Shown here piece after piece: positions 52,455-60,918 of a stretch of DNA of 64,000 bases; the stretch's first letter is position 1, and each line of letters begins with the position of its first letter. The notes under the pieces were generated by a model. That model was given only the letters and a program-made list of their open reading frames with translations. It had not been told where the DNA came from and made no database searches. Source of the DNA: Planctomycetota bacterium. GTDB taxonomy: Bacteria > Planctomycetota > Phycisphaerae > UBA1845 > UTPLA1. The stretch spans positions 186,001 through 250,000 of the forward strand of contig JAATGM010000051.1 in NCBI GenBank assembly GCA_015654675.1. Reading direction: 5' to 3'. The translations under genes were made by a program, and so were the position numbers.

Positions 52455-53197
52455 CGCGATGCTCCTGCGGCTTGCGCGACTTGTCCCGACTGCTGCGCTG
52501 CCGTTTGCCGCCACGACGCCAGCAGCGCGACGACGTCGGAGATTTCCTGTTCGTTGAGCGGCGTCGGACGCGCCGCGCCGTCGGCCGCGTGTTGATAGTC
52601 GGGCATGCCAAGGTCCGGCCGGCCGGTGATCACGATGCGTCGAAGTGCCTGATCGGTGATGAGCGCGAGAAACGCGGGCGAATTGACCGCTCCGGCCTTC
52701 GACGCGCCTTCGCCGTTTGCCCCATGGCAAATGGCGCAGTTGCGCGAAAAGACTGCCGCGCCGGCGGTTGCGGTTCCGTGGCCGACCTGGGTGAGATAGG
52801 GCGACAGCGGCGCCGCAGGACGAGTCGTCGCCGCGCTCCACTTAGATCGCATGCCGGAGACGATTGCCGTGACCTGCTGCGGCGTCAGTCCGCCGCCGGC
52901 CGAGCGCGCGAAGGCCGACATCGGCGTGCCCGGCCTGCCCTCGGCGATAACGCGCTGCAAATCGGCATCGGAGGCCATCGCGAGAAAGAGCGAGTCATTG
53001 AGTGGCGGCGCCGGGCCGAGCTTGCCATCGGCCCCGTGACAGCCGGAGCAGTTTTGCGCATACAGCACGCCGAAATCGAGCACCTCGCTTGGGCGCAGCG
53101 GTCGATTGGCGGGATCGGGTCGATCGCATCCGCTCGAAATGACGCAGGCCAGCGGCAGCGCCATGCATCGCGTGATGAATCGAACGCATTGGCTCAT
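52451..53197 (-). CDS. Diheme cytochrome c lipoprotein
   Basis: The 248-residue protein has a lipoprotein-like signal (ISSGC) and two cytochrome c domains with CxxCH at NCSGCHGADG and NCAICHGANG, each about 85 residues. Met ligands may be in GTPMSAF and LGMPDYQ. It is placed between the Rieske gene and the membrane subunit, with 4-bp overlaps on both sides. It is probably the electron carrier linking the bc part with the caa3 oxidase, as inferred from its position. Confidence 0.9.
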   Translation of the reverse strand: MSQCVRFITRCMALPLACVISSGCDRPDPANRPLRPSEVLDFGVLYAQNCSGCHGADGKLGPAPPLNDSLFLAMASDADLQRVIAEGRPGTPMSAFARSAGGGLTPQQVTAIVSGMRSKWSAATTRPAAPLSPYLTQVGHGTATAGAAVFSRNCAICHGANGEGASKAGAVNSPAFLALITDQALRRIVITGRPDLGMPDYQHAADGAARPTPLNEQEISDVVALLASWRQTAAQQSGQVAQAAGASR

Positions 53198-53997
53198 TCT
53201 GGCAACTCGACCGGCGGACGCTGGCTGACATAAACCTTTTCGGAGCGGACGACGACGATGCCGACCGTCAATCCATACGCGATCTGCGACGCGAGAAACC
53301 ACTTCCAGTCAACCAGCCGCTCCAGGGCCGGATTGAGCACGCCCATGAACGCATGAATGCCGCCGGTCCAGAGCAGCGGCGCGATGATGCCGCCCCAGAG
53401 CACCGGTCCGCGCGGCAGCGTCGGCAGGAGCACGCCGAACATCAGCCCGACTCCCAGCGACGATACACCGTGAATCACCGTCGCGATGGCGAGTGCCGCG
53501 GGATGGAACAATTGCATCTGCGCCGCGCTCGCGTCGACCAGCCGCGGCATGACCATGGCCGCCAGCAGATTGATCGGATACCAGATTCCGCGCCCGCTGA
53601 GGACGCCATACAGGAGGGCCGTTCCCGCCATCACCACACCGCCCACCAACCCGCCCTTTGCCCCAGCCGAGTAGGGGTGCATCTTCTCGGGGATCCGCAT
53701 GCGATGCCCCGGCAGTCCTGGCCGCAGGGTTTCCACGCGGCGCTTCGGTCGCGCGGCCTGCGGAGCGGCGGGCTCGACTTGAACGACCGATTCGCCCGCG
53801 GGCGTGAAAACCTGCCGCGCCCATCCGACCGCGGCGATCACCAGCAGCAGCAGTCCGACGCCGGAGATCACGAGTTCGGTGACTAGTCCGGCAGCCAACA
53901 ATGTGACACCGAGCGCGAGCGTGAGCGGATACGCCGTGGAATTCGGCAGCTCGATCGTCTCGCGATCGTCGGCTCGATGTTCACCGCCCGAGGACAT
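53194..53997 (-). CDS. Cytochrome oxidase-associated membrane protein (subunit IV-like)
   Basis: The 267-residue protein has two N-terminal membrane segments (YPLTLALGVTLLAAGLVTEL and VISGVGLLLLVIAAVGW). A hydrophilic linker follows (about 65-105), then four or more further helices (KGGLVGGVVMAGTALLYG, INLLAAMVMP, VIHGVSSLGVGLMFGVLLP, ASQIAYGLTVGIVVV). The first part is like small caa3 oxidase subunit IV proteins, while the rest is a longer extension of unknown role. It overlaps ctaE by 17 bp. Confidence 0.72.
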   Translation of the reverse strand: MSSGGEHRADDRETIELPNSTAYPLTLALGVTLLAAGLVTELVISGVGLLLLVIAAVGWARQVFTPAGESVVQVEPAAPQAARPKRRVETLRPGLPGHRMRIPEKMHPYSAGAKGGLVGGVVMAGTALLYGVLSGRGIWYPINLLAAMVMPRLVDASAAQMQLFHPAALAIATVIHGVSSLGVGLMFGVLLPTLPRGPVLWGGIIAPLLWTGGIHAFMGVLNPALERLVDWKWFLASQIAYGLTVGIVVVRSEKVYVSQRPPVELPE

Positions 53998-54583
53998 ATA
54001 CCACCGCGAAAATGACGACCCACACGCCGTCTACAAAATGCCAGTACCACGCGAGCAGATTGGCCAGACCCGCCGCGCGTACCGACGGCTGAATCCGCCG
54101 TGCCGTCGCAAACAAGATCAGCATCGCCGTCAGCCCGAGCGTGACGTGCGCCGCGTGGAAACCCAGCAGCGTGAAATAGGTCGTTCCAAACAGGTTGCGC
54201 CCGATCGTCAGCCCGTCGTTGACGATCAAATGCTTCCACTCCGCGCCCGTTGTGATCAAAAAAGCGATGCCAAGCAGAATCGTCACCGTCAGCCAGCGAT
54301 GAAATGCAGCGATGGAGCCGCGTTTCAATCCGTGCTCGGCCGCCGCCATGGTGGCGCTGCTTGTCAGGAGGAAAAAGGAGTTGGCAATCGCCAGCGGCAA
54401 CCCCAGGGAAGTCGCCGGCGTCGGCCCCTCGGTCGATTGCCCTATATATTTGATATAGGCAACGATCAGCGTGCTGAAAAACGCCGCCTCGGTACACAAA
54501 AAGCAGATCACGCCGACTTTTCCGCGGTCGAGTGCGTGCGTCGGCGGCGCAAGCTCAGGCGTCATGTCAGCGGCGCGGCTCAT
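53981..54583 (-). CDS. ctaE: Cytochrome c oxidase subunit III
   Basis: The 200-residue protein matches heme-copper oxidase subunit III: GKVGVICFLCTEAAFFSTLI, LTSSATMAAAEHGLKRG, GFHAAHVTLGLTAMLI and the final WYWHFVDGVWVVIFAVVYV. Five membrane segments are visible, as in the short form of the caa3 type. The start overlaps the ctaD stop by 4 bp. It stabilises the oxidase core in the inner membrane. Confidence 0.95.
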   Translation of the reverse strand: MSRAADMTPELAPPTHALDRGKVGVICFLCTEAAFFSTLIVAYIKYIGQSTEGPTPATSLGLPLAIANSFFLLTSSATMAAAEHGLKRGSIAAFHRWLTVTILLGIAFLITTGAEWKHLIVNDGLTIGRNLFGTTYFTLLGFHAAHVTLGLTAMLILFATARRIQPSVRAAGLANLLAWYWHFVDGVWVVIFAVVYVLGR

Positions 54584-56229
54584 TCGTGCTTCCAGTCCGG
54601 GTCATCCGGGTGTTTCAAATCCCACAGAGGCCGGCGGCTCCGCACGACCGGAATCTTTTCAAAGTTGTAAGCCGGCGGCGGTGACGTCGTCGCCCATTCC
54701 AGCGTCCACGCATCCCACGGGTCGTCGCCCGCCGGCGCCCCGCGGGCCAGCGACACAAACAAGTTCACAAAGAAGATGGCGAATCCGACGCCCAGCACGA
54801 ACGCCCCGATGGTCGATAGCAGATTCCAGATCTCCCAACCGCGCCCAGGCAGATACGTGTAAACCCGCCGAGGCATGCCCAGCAGGCCGGCCGCGTGCAT
54901 CGGCCCGAACGTCAGCAGGAACCCGATGAACAGCAGCCAGAAGTGCCAACGGCCCATCCGCTCGCTGAGCATGCGGCCGGTTGCCTTCGGAAACCAGTAA
55001 TAGACCCCACCCATCACGGCCAGGACGATCCCGCCGAACGCCACCCAATGAAAATGTCCGACCACGAAGTAGCTGTCCGTCACCTGCCAGTCGAACGGCA
55101 CGCAGGCGAGCATGATGCCCGTCAACCCGCCGATCACGAACATCGCGAGAAACCCGAGCGCGAACAGCATCGGCGTCGCCAACCGAATCCGCCCGCCGTA
55201 CAGCGTCGCCACCCAGTTGAAAATCTTGATGCCCGTCGGCACGGCGATGAGCAGACTCACGCCGGCGAAGATCGAATCGAGCGTCGAGCTCATGCCGACC
55301 GCGAACATGTGATGCGCCCAGACGCCGAAACTGATGAACCCGATCGCAAGCGTTGCCAGCGCGACCGACTCGTAGCCGAAGATGACCTTTCGAGAAAACA
55401 CGGGTACCAGCTCGGAGATAATTCCGAAGGCCGGCAGCACCATGATGTAGACCTCGGGGTGTCCGAAGAACCAGAACAAGTGCTGCCATAGCAGCGCCGA
55501 CCCGCCGGCGTTCGTGTCGAAGAAGTGTGCTCCCAGCATGCGATCCAGCAGCAGCATGATCTGCGCCGCCGTCAGCGGCGGCAGCGCAAACACGACCAGA
55601 AAAGCGTCAATCAGCATGATCCAGACGAACAGCGGCACCATGCTGAGCTTCATGCCCGGCGCACGCATCGTCAGAATGGTCGTCACCAGATTGATCGCGC
55701 CGGCCACGGTGCCGATGCCCGCGACGAGCAAGCCGAGAATCCAGTAGTCGGTGCTGGTCCCGCGCGAGAACGCGTATTCCGTCAGCGGGGCATAAGCGAA
55801 CCAACCGATGCTCGGCGCGCCGCCCGCGATAAAGCTGAAGTAGGTCAGCAGCCCGCCGAACAGAAAGAGCCAGAAGCTCATGGCGTTCAACCGGGGAAAC
55901 GCCATGTCGCGCGCCCCGATCATCAGCGGAATGAGATAGTTGCCGAACGCCCCCAGCACCATCGGCATGACCACAAAGAAGATCATTGTCGTGCCGTGCA
56001 TCGTGAATAACTGGTTGAATGCATCCGGCCCGACCACGCCGGCCTGCGGCTTGGCGAGCTGCCAGCGCATCACGAGGGCCTCGATGCCGCCGACTCCGAA
56101 GAACAGCAGCGTAGCCAGCATATAGAGGATGCCGATCCGCTTGTGATCGACGGTCGTCACCCAGCCGTGCAGCACCGACGTTATATCGCGCTCCTGTTGA
56201 AGGCCGGCTTCGATCGGAAGAGTGGTCAT
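54580..56229 (-). CDS. ctaD: Cytochrome c oxidase subunit I
   Basis: The 549-residue protein is the catalytic heme-copper subunit. Ligand motifs are visible in order: TMHGTTMIFF (low-spin haem His), FWFFGHPEVYIMVLPAFGII (CuB His with the Tyr cross-link and the D-pathway Glu of A-type oxidases), AHHMFAVGM (CuB His pair) and YFVVGHFHWVAFGG (haem a3 and a). It reduces O2 to water and pumps protons. It is the second gene of the operon, 15 bp after ctaC. Confidence 0.97.
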   Translation of the reverse strand: MTTLPIEAGLQQERDITSVLHGWVTTVDHKRIGILYMLATLLFFGVGGIEALVMRWQLAKPQAGVVGPDAFNQLFTMHGTTMIFFVVMPMVLGAFGNYLIPLMIGARDMAFPRLNAMSFWLFLFGGLLTYFSFIAGGAPSIGWFAYAPLTEYAFSRGTSTDYWILGLLVAGIGTVAGAINLVTTILTMRAPGMKLSMVPLFVWIMLIDAFLVVFALPPLTAAQIMLLLDRMLGAHFFDTNAGGSALLWQHLFWFFGHPEVYIMVLPAFGIISELVPVFSRKVIFGYESVALATLAIGFISFGVWAHHMFAVGMSSTLDSIFAGVSLLIAVPTGIKIFNWVATLYGGRIRLATPMLFALGFLAMFVIGGLTGIMLACVPFDWQVTDSYFVVGHFHWVAFGGIVLAVMGGVYYWFPKATGRMLSERMGRWHFWLLFIGFLLTFGPMHAAGLLGMPRRVYTYLPGRGWEIWNLLSTIGAFVLGVGFAIFFVNLFVSLARGAPAGDDPWDAWTLEWATTSPPPAYNFEKIPVVRSRRPLWDLKHPDDPDWKHE

Positions 56230-56244
56230 GGTTGGGTCGCGCGG

Positions 56245-57315
56245 CTAGCGCAACGTCTCCAGGTAGCTCACAAGCGAATCGATCTGCGCGGGGCTGAGCT
56301 TCAGGTCCGGCATGCGGCAACTGGGCTTCATCGCGCCCGGGTCGGCCAGCCACGCGGCGAGGTTTTTGCGATCATTCGGTATTTCCGCCGCCGCGATTGT
56401 CTGCCTGCTCATCAGGTGCGTCAGGTCCGGGCCGACCGTCCCGGTCGCGCTCGTCCCACGAATCGCGTGACAATTCGAACAGGTGCGCGTGAAGAACACC
56501 TCGCGTCCGGCCGCCACCGCCGGCGTATCAACGGCCGGGTTCCGCTGCGCCGCCAGCCACTGCTCGAACTCGGCCGGCGATTCGGCCACGACGCGAATCA
56601 GCATGTTCGCATGCTGGCTGCCGCAATATTCGGCACACTGACCATGAAAAACGCCCGGTTGCGTGGCCTCGAACCACATGTCGTTCGGGTGGCCGGGAAT
56701 CATGTCGGTCTTGCCCGCCAGCCGCGGGGCCCAAAAGCTGTGAATCACGTCGGCCGACTCAAGCCTCAAGTGGATCGGCCGCCGAGCGTTTGGGCTGCTG
56801 ACCGGAACATGCATCTCGTTGGCGGTCACGACGCTTTGATCGGGATAGACATACTCCCACCACCACTGGTGTCCGATGACGCGCACCGTCATCGCGCCCG
56901 TCTGCGGGTCGGCCTGTCGCGCCTCCACCACCGTGCGGACGATGACGAGGGCCAGCACGAACACGATCAGGATCGGTCCGACCGTCCACGCCGTCTCGAT
57001 CGGCGCACTGCCGTAAAGCTGCGGCGGCTCGGAATTGGCCTGCGCCGACGTCTCGCGGAAGCGAACGATGCAGTAGATCAGCGTTCCGATGACGGCGACA
57101 AAGATGACCGCCGAAATCGCGGTAACCAGCATCAACAAATTGAGAATGGATTCGGATGCCGGGCCGGCCGGATCCAGGGTTGAGAGGTTCGCCGCAAAAA
57201 CCGATTGTGCCGCGACGAGAACAAATGCGATCGGCGATAGCAGCGCCGCGAGGCGATGGCATTGATGATGCCGATGGCGCTGGACCACGGCGGGCCTCTT
57301 TCGACTCGCCGGCAC
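56245..57315 (-). CDS. ctaC: Cytochrome c oxidase subunit II with fused cytochrome c
   Basis: The 356-residue protein has an N-terminal signal (AALLSPIAFVLVAAQSVFA) and two membrane segments forming a hairpin. A cupredoxin domain follows with the CuA site: VIHSFWAP and GQCAEYCGSQHANM. The C-terminal 90 residues form a cytochrome c (FTRTCSNCHAIRG, Met in CRMPDLKLS), giving the caa3 design in which electrons pass directly from c haem to CuA. It is the first gene of the operon. The start could be later, as the N terminus is rather long. Confidence 0.95.
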   Translation of the reverse strand: MPASRKRPAVVQRHRHHQCHRLAALLSPIAFVLVAAQSVFAANLSTLDPAGPASESILNLLMLVTAISAVIFVAVIGTLIYCIVRFRETSAQANSEPPQLYGSAPIETAWTVGPILIVFVLALVIVRTVVEARQADPQTGAMTVRVIGHQWWWEYVYPDQSVVTANEMHVPVSSPNARRPIHLRLESADVIHSFWAPRLAGKTDMIPGHPNDMWFEATQPGVFHGQCAEYCGSQHANMLIRVVAESPAEFEQWLAAQRNPAVDTPAVAAGREVFFTRTCSNCHAIRGTSATGTVGPDLTHLMSRQTIAAAEIPNDRKNLAAWLADPGAMKPSCRMPDLKLSPAQIDSLVSYLETLR

Positions 57316-57396
57316 TGCGGCTCAATCCGCGAGTCGGCATTCGGCGAGTGCGCGGCAGCTTAGCTGCGCGGACCGGCAAGTCAACCGAGCCGGACG

Positions 57397-59454
57397 TTAC
57401 TTGCGACCAAGCACCTCGCGGGCCACTTCCACCACGCGCTCCGGCTCGAAGCCGAAGTGCTTTTGCAGTTCCTTCAGCGGCGCCGATGCCCCAAATGTCT
57501 TCATGCCGATGACACGGCCGGTCGAGCCAATGTACCGCTCCCAGCCGAAGGTCGATGCCTGCTCGATCGCGACGCGGGCCTTCACGCCCGGCGGCAGCAC
57601 GCTGTCGCGGTATTCCTGTGTCTGATGCTCGAAGATGTCCCACGATGGCATCGACACAACCCGTGATTTCACACCCTCGGCCACGAGCTTTTCGTGTGCT
57701 TCGATGGCCAGACAGACCTCGCTGCCCGTAGCAATGAGGATCAACTCCGGCTTGCCGCCCGGCGCATCTGCCAGCACATACGCCCCGCGGGCCACGCCGG
57801 CCGCTGGCGCATACTTGCTGCGATCGAGCGTCGGCAGCGGCTGCCGCGAAAGCGCCAGCACCACCGGCTCATGCCGAAGCTGCATGATGTACCGATACGC
57901 CTCGACCACCTCGTTCGCATCGCCCGGCCGCAGGACGACCAGGCCTGGAACCGCGCGGAGAGACGCCAATTGCTCGACCGGTTGGTGCGTCGGGCCGTCC
58001 TCGCCGTCGCCCATGGCATCGTGCGTGAAGACGAAGATGGTCGGCAGCTCCATCAGGGCCGAAAGGCGGATGGCCGGCCGCGCGTAGTCGCTGAAAATGA
58101 AAAACGTCGCGCCAAACGCGCGAATCTTCGACAGCGACATGCCGTTGACGATTGCCGCCATCGAGTGTTCGCGGATCCCGAAGTGCAGGTTCTTCCCGCC
58201 GTACGAGCCGGGCTCAAAATCACCCGCTCCTTCGAACTTCAGCGTCGTCTTGTTCGAGCTGCCGAGGTCGGCCGATCCGCCGAAGAACCATGGGATATTC
58301 TGAGCCAGCACATTGAGCACTTTGCCCGACGCCTCGCGGCCCGGCGTGCCCTTCGCGTCTGCCGGAAATGTCGGCAGGTTCTTGTCCCAGCCGGCCGGCA
58401 GTTCGCGCCGCTGCATCTGATCGATTTGAGTTGCTAATTCGGGGAACTTCGCCCGATAGGCCGCGAACAGCTCCGTCCATTTCTTGCGGGCCGCTGCGCC
58501 GCGCGCCCCAATGCCCGCCGCAAAATGCTCGCGGACGCCGTCGGGTACGAGAAACTTCGCATCCTCCGGCCATCCATAGGCCTTCTTCGTCAGCCGCACT
58601 TCCTCTTCACCCAGCGGCTCGCCGTGCGCCTCGGGCGTGTCCTGCCGGTGGGGCGATCCATAGCCGATGTGGCTGTCGAGAATGATGAAAGTGGGGCGGC
58701 CCTTCTCGCGCCGCGAAATCTCAAGCGCGTTCTGGATGAGCGCGATGTCATTCGCGTCGCCCACCCGTAGCACATTCCAGCCGTAACCGAGGAACCGCGC
58801 GGCGATGTCTTCGGTGAAGGTGATCTTCGTATGACCTTCGATCGTGATGTGATTGTTGTCGTAGATCCAGCACAGGTTATCGAGCTGCAGATGTCCCGCG
58901 ATCGATGCCGCCTCGGCCCCGACGCCTTCCATCATGCAGCCGTCACCGCAGATCGCGAAGATGTGATAATTGAAAATGTCGAATCCCGGCCGATTGAAGT
59001 GCTCGGCGAGCCACTTCTGGCCAATGGCCATGCCGACGCTGGTCGCGATGCCCTGTCCAAGCGGCCCGGTGGTCGTTTCGACGCCCGACACGAGGTGATA
59101 CTCAGGATGCCCGGGCGCCTTGCTGCCAAGCTGGCGAAAATGACGAATGTCGTCGAGTGTCACGGACGGCTGGCCCAGTCGCTCATATTCGGCGTTTACG
59201 GCGCGCACGCCCGTCAGATGCAGAATCGACCATAGCAGCATCGAGGCGTGGCCGTTCGACAGCACAAATCGATCGCGATTCGGCCAGATCGGATCGATCG
59301 GATCGAACGCCATCACTCGGTTCCACAGCGTGAACGCGAGCGGCGCCAGCGCCATCGGCGTGCCGGGGTGGCCCGACTGCGCCTGCTGAACGGCGTCGAT
59401 CGAGAGGGTTCGGATGGTGTTGATCGCCAGAAGGTCGAGCTGTTGGTCGGTCAT
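57397..59454 (-). CDS. tkt: Transketolase
   Basis: The 685-residue protein has a standard transketolase order: SGHPGTPMALAPLAFTLW, the TPP-binding GDGCMMEGVGAEAASIAGHL with YDNNHITIEG, the central pyrimidine domain FGATFFIFSDYARP and THDAMGDGEDGPTHQPVEQL. A C-terminal domain follows with TGSEVCLAIEAHEKL and ERYIGSTGRVIGM. It moves two-carbon units in the pentose phosphate pathway and uses thiamine diphosphate and Mg2+. The length is normal. The next gene downstream on its strand is ctaC, 81 bp away, probably a separate transcription unit. Confidence 0.97.
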   Translation of the reverse strand: MTDQQLDLLAINTIRTLSIDAVQQAQSGHPGTPMALAPLAFTLWNRVMAFDPIDPIWPNRDRFVLSNGHASMLLWSILHLTGVRAVNAEYERLGQPSVTLDDIRHFRQLGSKAPGHPEYHLVSGVETTTGPLGQGIATSVGMAIGQKWLAEHFNRPGFDIFNYHIFAICGDGCMMEGVGAEAASIAGHLQLDNLCWIYDNNHITIEGHTKITFTEDIAARFLGYGWNVLRVGDANDIALIQNALEISRREKGRPTFIILDSHIGYGSPHRQDTPEAHGEPLGEEEVRLTKKAYGWPEDAKFLVPDGVREHFAAGIGARGAAARKKWTELFAAYRAKFPELATQIDQMQRRELPAGWDKNLPTFPADAKGTPGREASGKVLNVLAQNIPWFFGGSADLGSSNKTTLKFEGAGDFEPGSYGGKNLHFGIREHSMAAIVNGMSLSKIRAFGATFFIFSDYARPAIRLSALMELPTIFVFTHDAMGDGEDGPTHQPVEQLASLRAVPGLVVLRPGDANEVVEAYRYIMQLRHEPVVLALSRQPLPTLDRSKYAPAAGVARGAYVLADAPGGKPELILIATGSEVCLAIEAHEKLVAEGVKSRVVSMPSWDIFEHQTQEYRDSVLPPGVKARVAIEQASTFGWERYIGSTGRVIGMKTFGASAPLKELQKHFGFEPERVVEVAREVLGRK

Positions 59455-59617
59455 CGTGACGCCCTTTCGCGATTATTCTCGGCACCCCGCGCTGGGAGCA
59501 TCTTACGACGCTGGGGCAGGGCTGTCAGGAACGCCGCCGTGCGAAATCTCCTTCACAACGTATGCTCGCCGGTTACAATCCGCGCGCTCGATCGCTCCGC
59601 CGGATTGAGAGAACTTG

Positions 59618-60895
59618 ATGCACCATCAGCCAGGCACGATTTCAGGCGTGCGAACACCTTGTCGCTCGCTGAGAATTCATTTTGTCAGTTTGTCGGTGCT
59701 CGCCGTCTCGTGGGCTTCGGGCTGCCGCGACCAAAAGCCCGAGCCGATGAAGCTCCCGCCGCCGGCGGTTGAGGTCGCGCCGCCCGTCAAGCGCGACATC
59801 TGCGACTACCAGATCTTCACTGCCCGCACACAGGCCACTCAATCCGTCGACGTCCGCCCGCGCGTCAGCGGCTATCTCACGAAGATCGACTTCAAGGACG
59901 GCGAAGACGTCAACGAAGGCCAGGTCCTCTTTGAGATCGACGATCGTCCCTACGCCGCCGCCCTCGAACAGGCCAAGGGCCAGCTCGAAGTCGCTCAGGC
60001 CTCGCTGCTTCGCACGCAGGCCGAGCTGGAGATCGGTCTCAACACGCAGAAGAACAACCCCGGCGCGATCAGCCGCCAGGACCTCACTCGCCGCCAGGGC
60101 GCTCGCGATGAGGCCCGCGGACAGCTCGAAATGGCCAAGGGGGCGCTGGACCAGGCCGAGTTGAACTTTGGCTGGTGCAAGGTCAAAGCGCCCATCACCG
60201 GCCGCACGAACCGGCATTTTGTCGATATCGGAAACCTGATTACGCAGGGCGAGACGACGCTGACCAACATCGTGTCGCTCAAGCCGATCTGGGCCTACTT
60301 CGACGTCGACGAGAACACGGTGCTCCGCGTGCAGAAGCTCGTCGCCGCGGGCACGATGAAATCGGCCCGCGCCAACGCCGTCGATGTCGACATGGCCCTC
60401 GGCAACACGACCGATTTCAACCTCTCCGGCGTTGTCGATTTCATCAGCAACCAGCTCGACCCCAATACCGGCTCGATCCGCTGCCGGGCCATCTTCCCCA
60501 ACCAGAACACATCGCTGGTCGCCGGCATGTTCGGCCGCATCCGCGTGCCGGTCAGTGCGATGCATGCGGCGCTGCTGGTCCGCGAGAGCGCCATCGGAAT
60601 GCAGCAGGGGGCCCATTTCGTGATGGTGGTCGACGCGGAAGGCACGGTCGAGCAGCGCGTTGTCGAGGTCGGCGCGGTTCATGACGATCTCCGCGAGGTG
60701 ATGCCGACCCGCATCGTCGTTCAGGATGGCCCGAACGGCGCGCCGACCAGCCGGGAAGTCGTCGTACTTGCGCCGACCGATCGCGTCATTATCAACGGCC
60801 TGCAGCGCGTGCGTACGGGCATGAAGGTGAATCCAGTCCCCGCCGACATGCTCACGCTGCAACCGCTCGCCGCCGCCAGCCGGCCGGCCCGTTAG
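59618..60895 (+). CDS. RND efflux periplasmic adaptor (membrane fusion protein)
   Basis: The 425-residue protein has a lipoprotein-like signal (VLAVSWASGC). The order is that of AcrA-type adaptors: a lipoyl half FTARTQATQSVDVRPRVSGY, a helical hairpin (about 100-165, EQAKGQLEVAQASLLRTQAE), the second lipoyl half VKAPITGRTNRHFVDIGNLI, and beta-barrel and membrane-proximal domains (LDPNTGSIRCRAIFPNQN, VIINGLQRVRTGMKV). It bridges the inner membrane pump to an outer membrane channel. The pump gene follows 23 bp later. TTG 59615 could also be the start. Confidence 0.95.
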   Translation: MHHQPGTISGVRTPCRSLRIHFVSLSVLAVSWASGCRDQKPEPMKLPPPAVEVAPPVKRDICDYQIFTARTQATQSVDVRPRVSGYLTKIDFKDGEDVNEGQVLFEIDDRPYAAALEQAKGQLEVAQASLLRTQAELEIGLNTQKNNPGAISRQDLTRRQGARDEARGQLEMAKGALDQAELNFGWCKVKAPITGRTNRHFVDIGNLITQGETTLTNIVSLKPIWAYFDVDENTVLRVQKLVAAGTMKSARANAVDVDMALGNTTDFNLSGVVDFISNQLDPNTGSIRCRAIFPNQNTSLVAGMFGRIRVPVSAMHAALLVRESAIGMQQGAHFVMVVDAEGTVEQRVVEVGAVHDDLREVMPTRIVVQDGPNGAPTSREVVVLAPTDRVIINGLQRVRTGMKVNPVPADMLTLQPLAAASRPAR

Positions 60896-60918
60896 CCGCC
60901 GAACCAGAGAACGCGACC

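Noticed and set aside
57351..57370. Near-palindrome between tkt and ctaC
   Set aside because: It has a bulge and no T-run, so terminator function is not supported.
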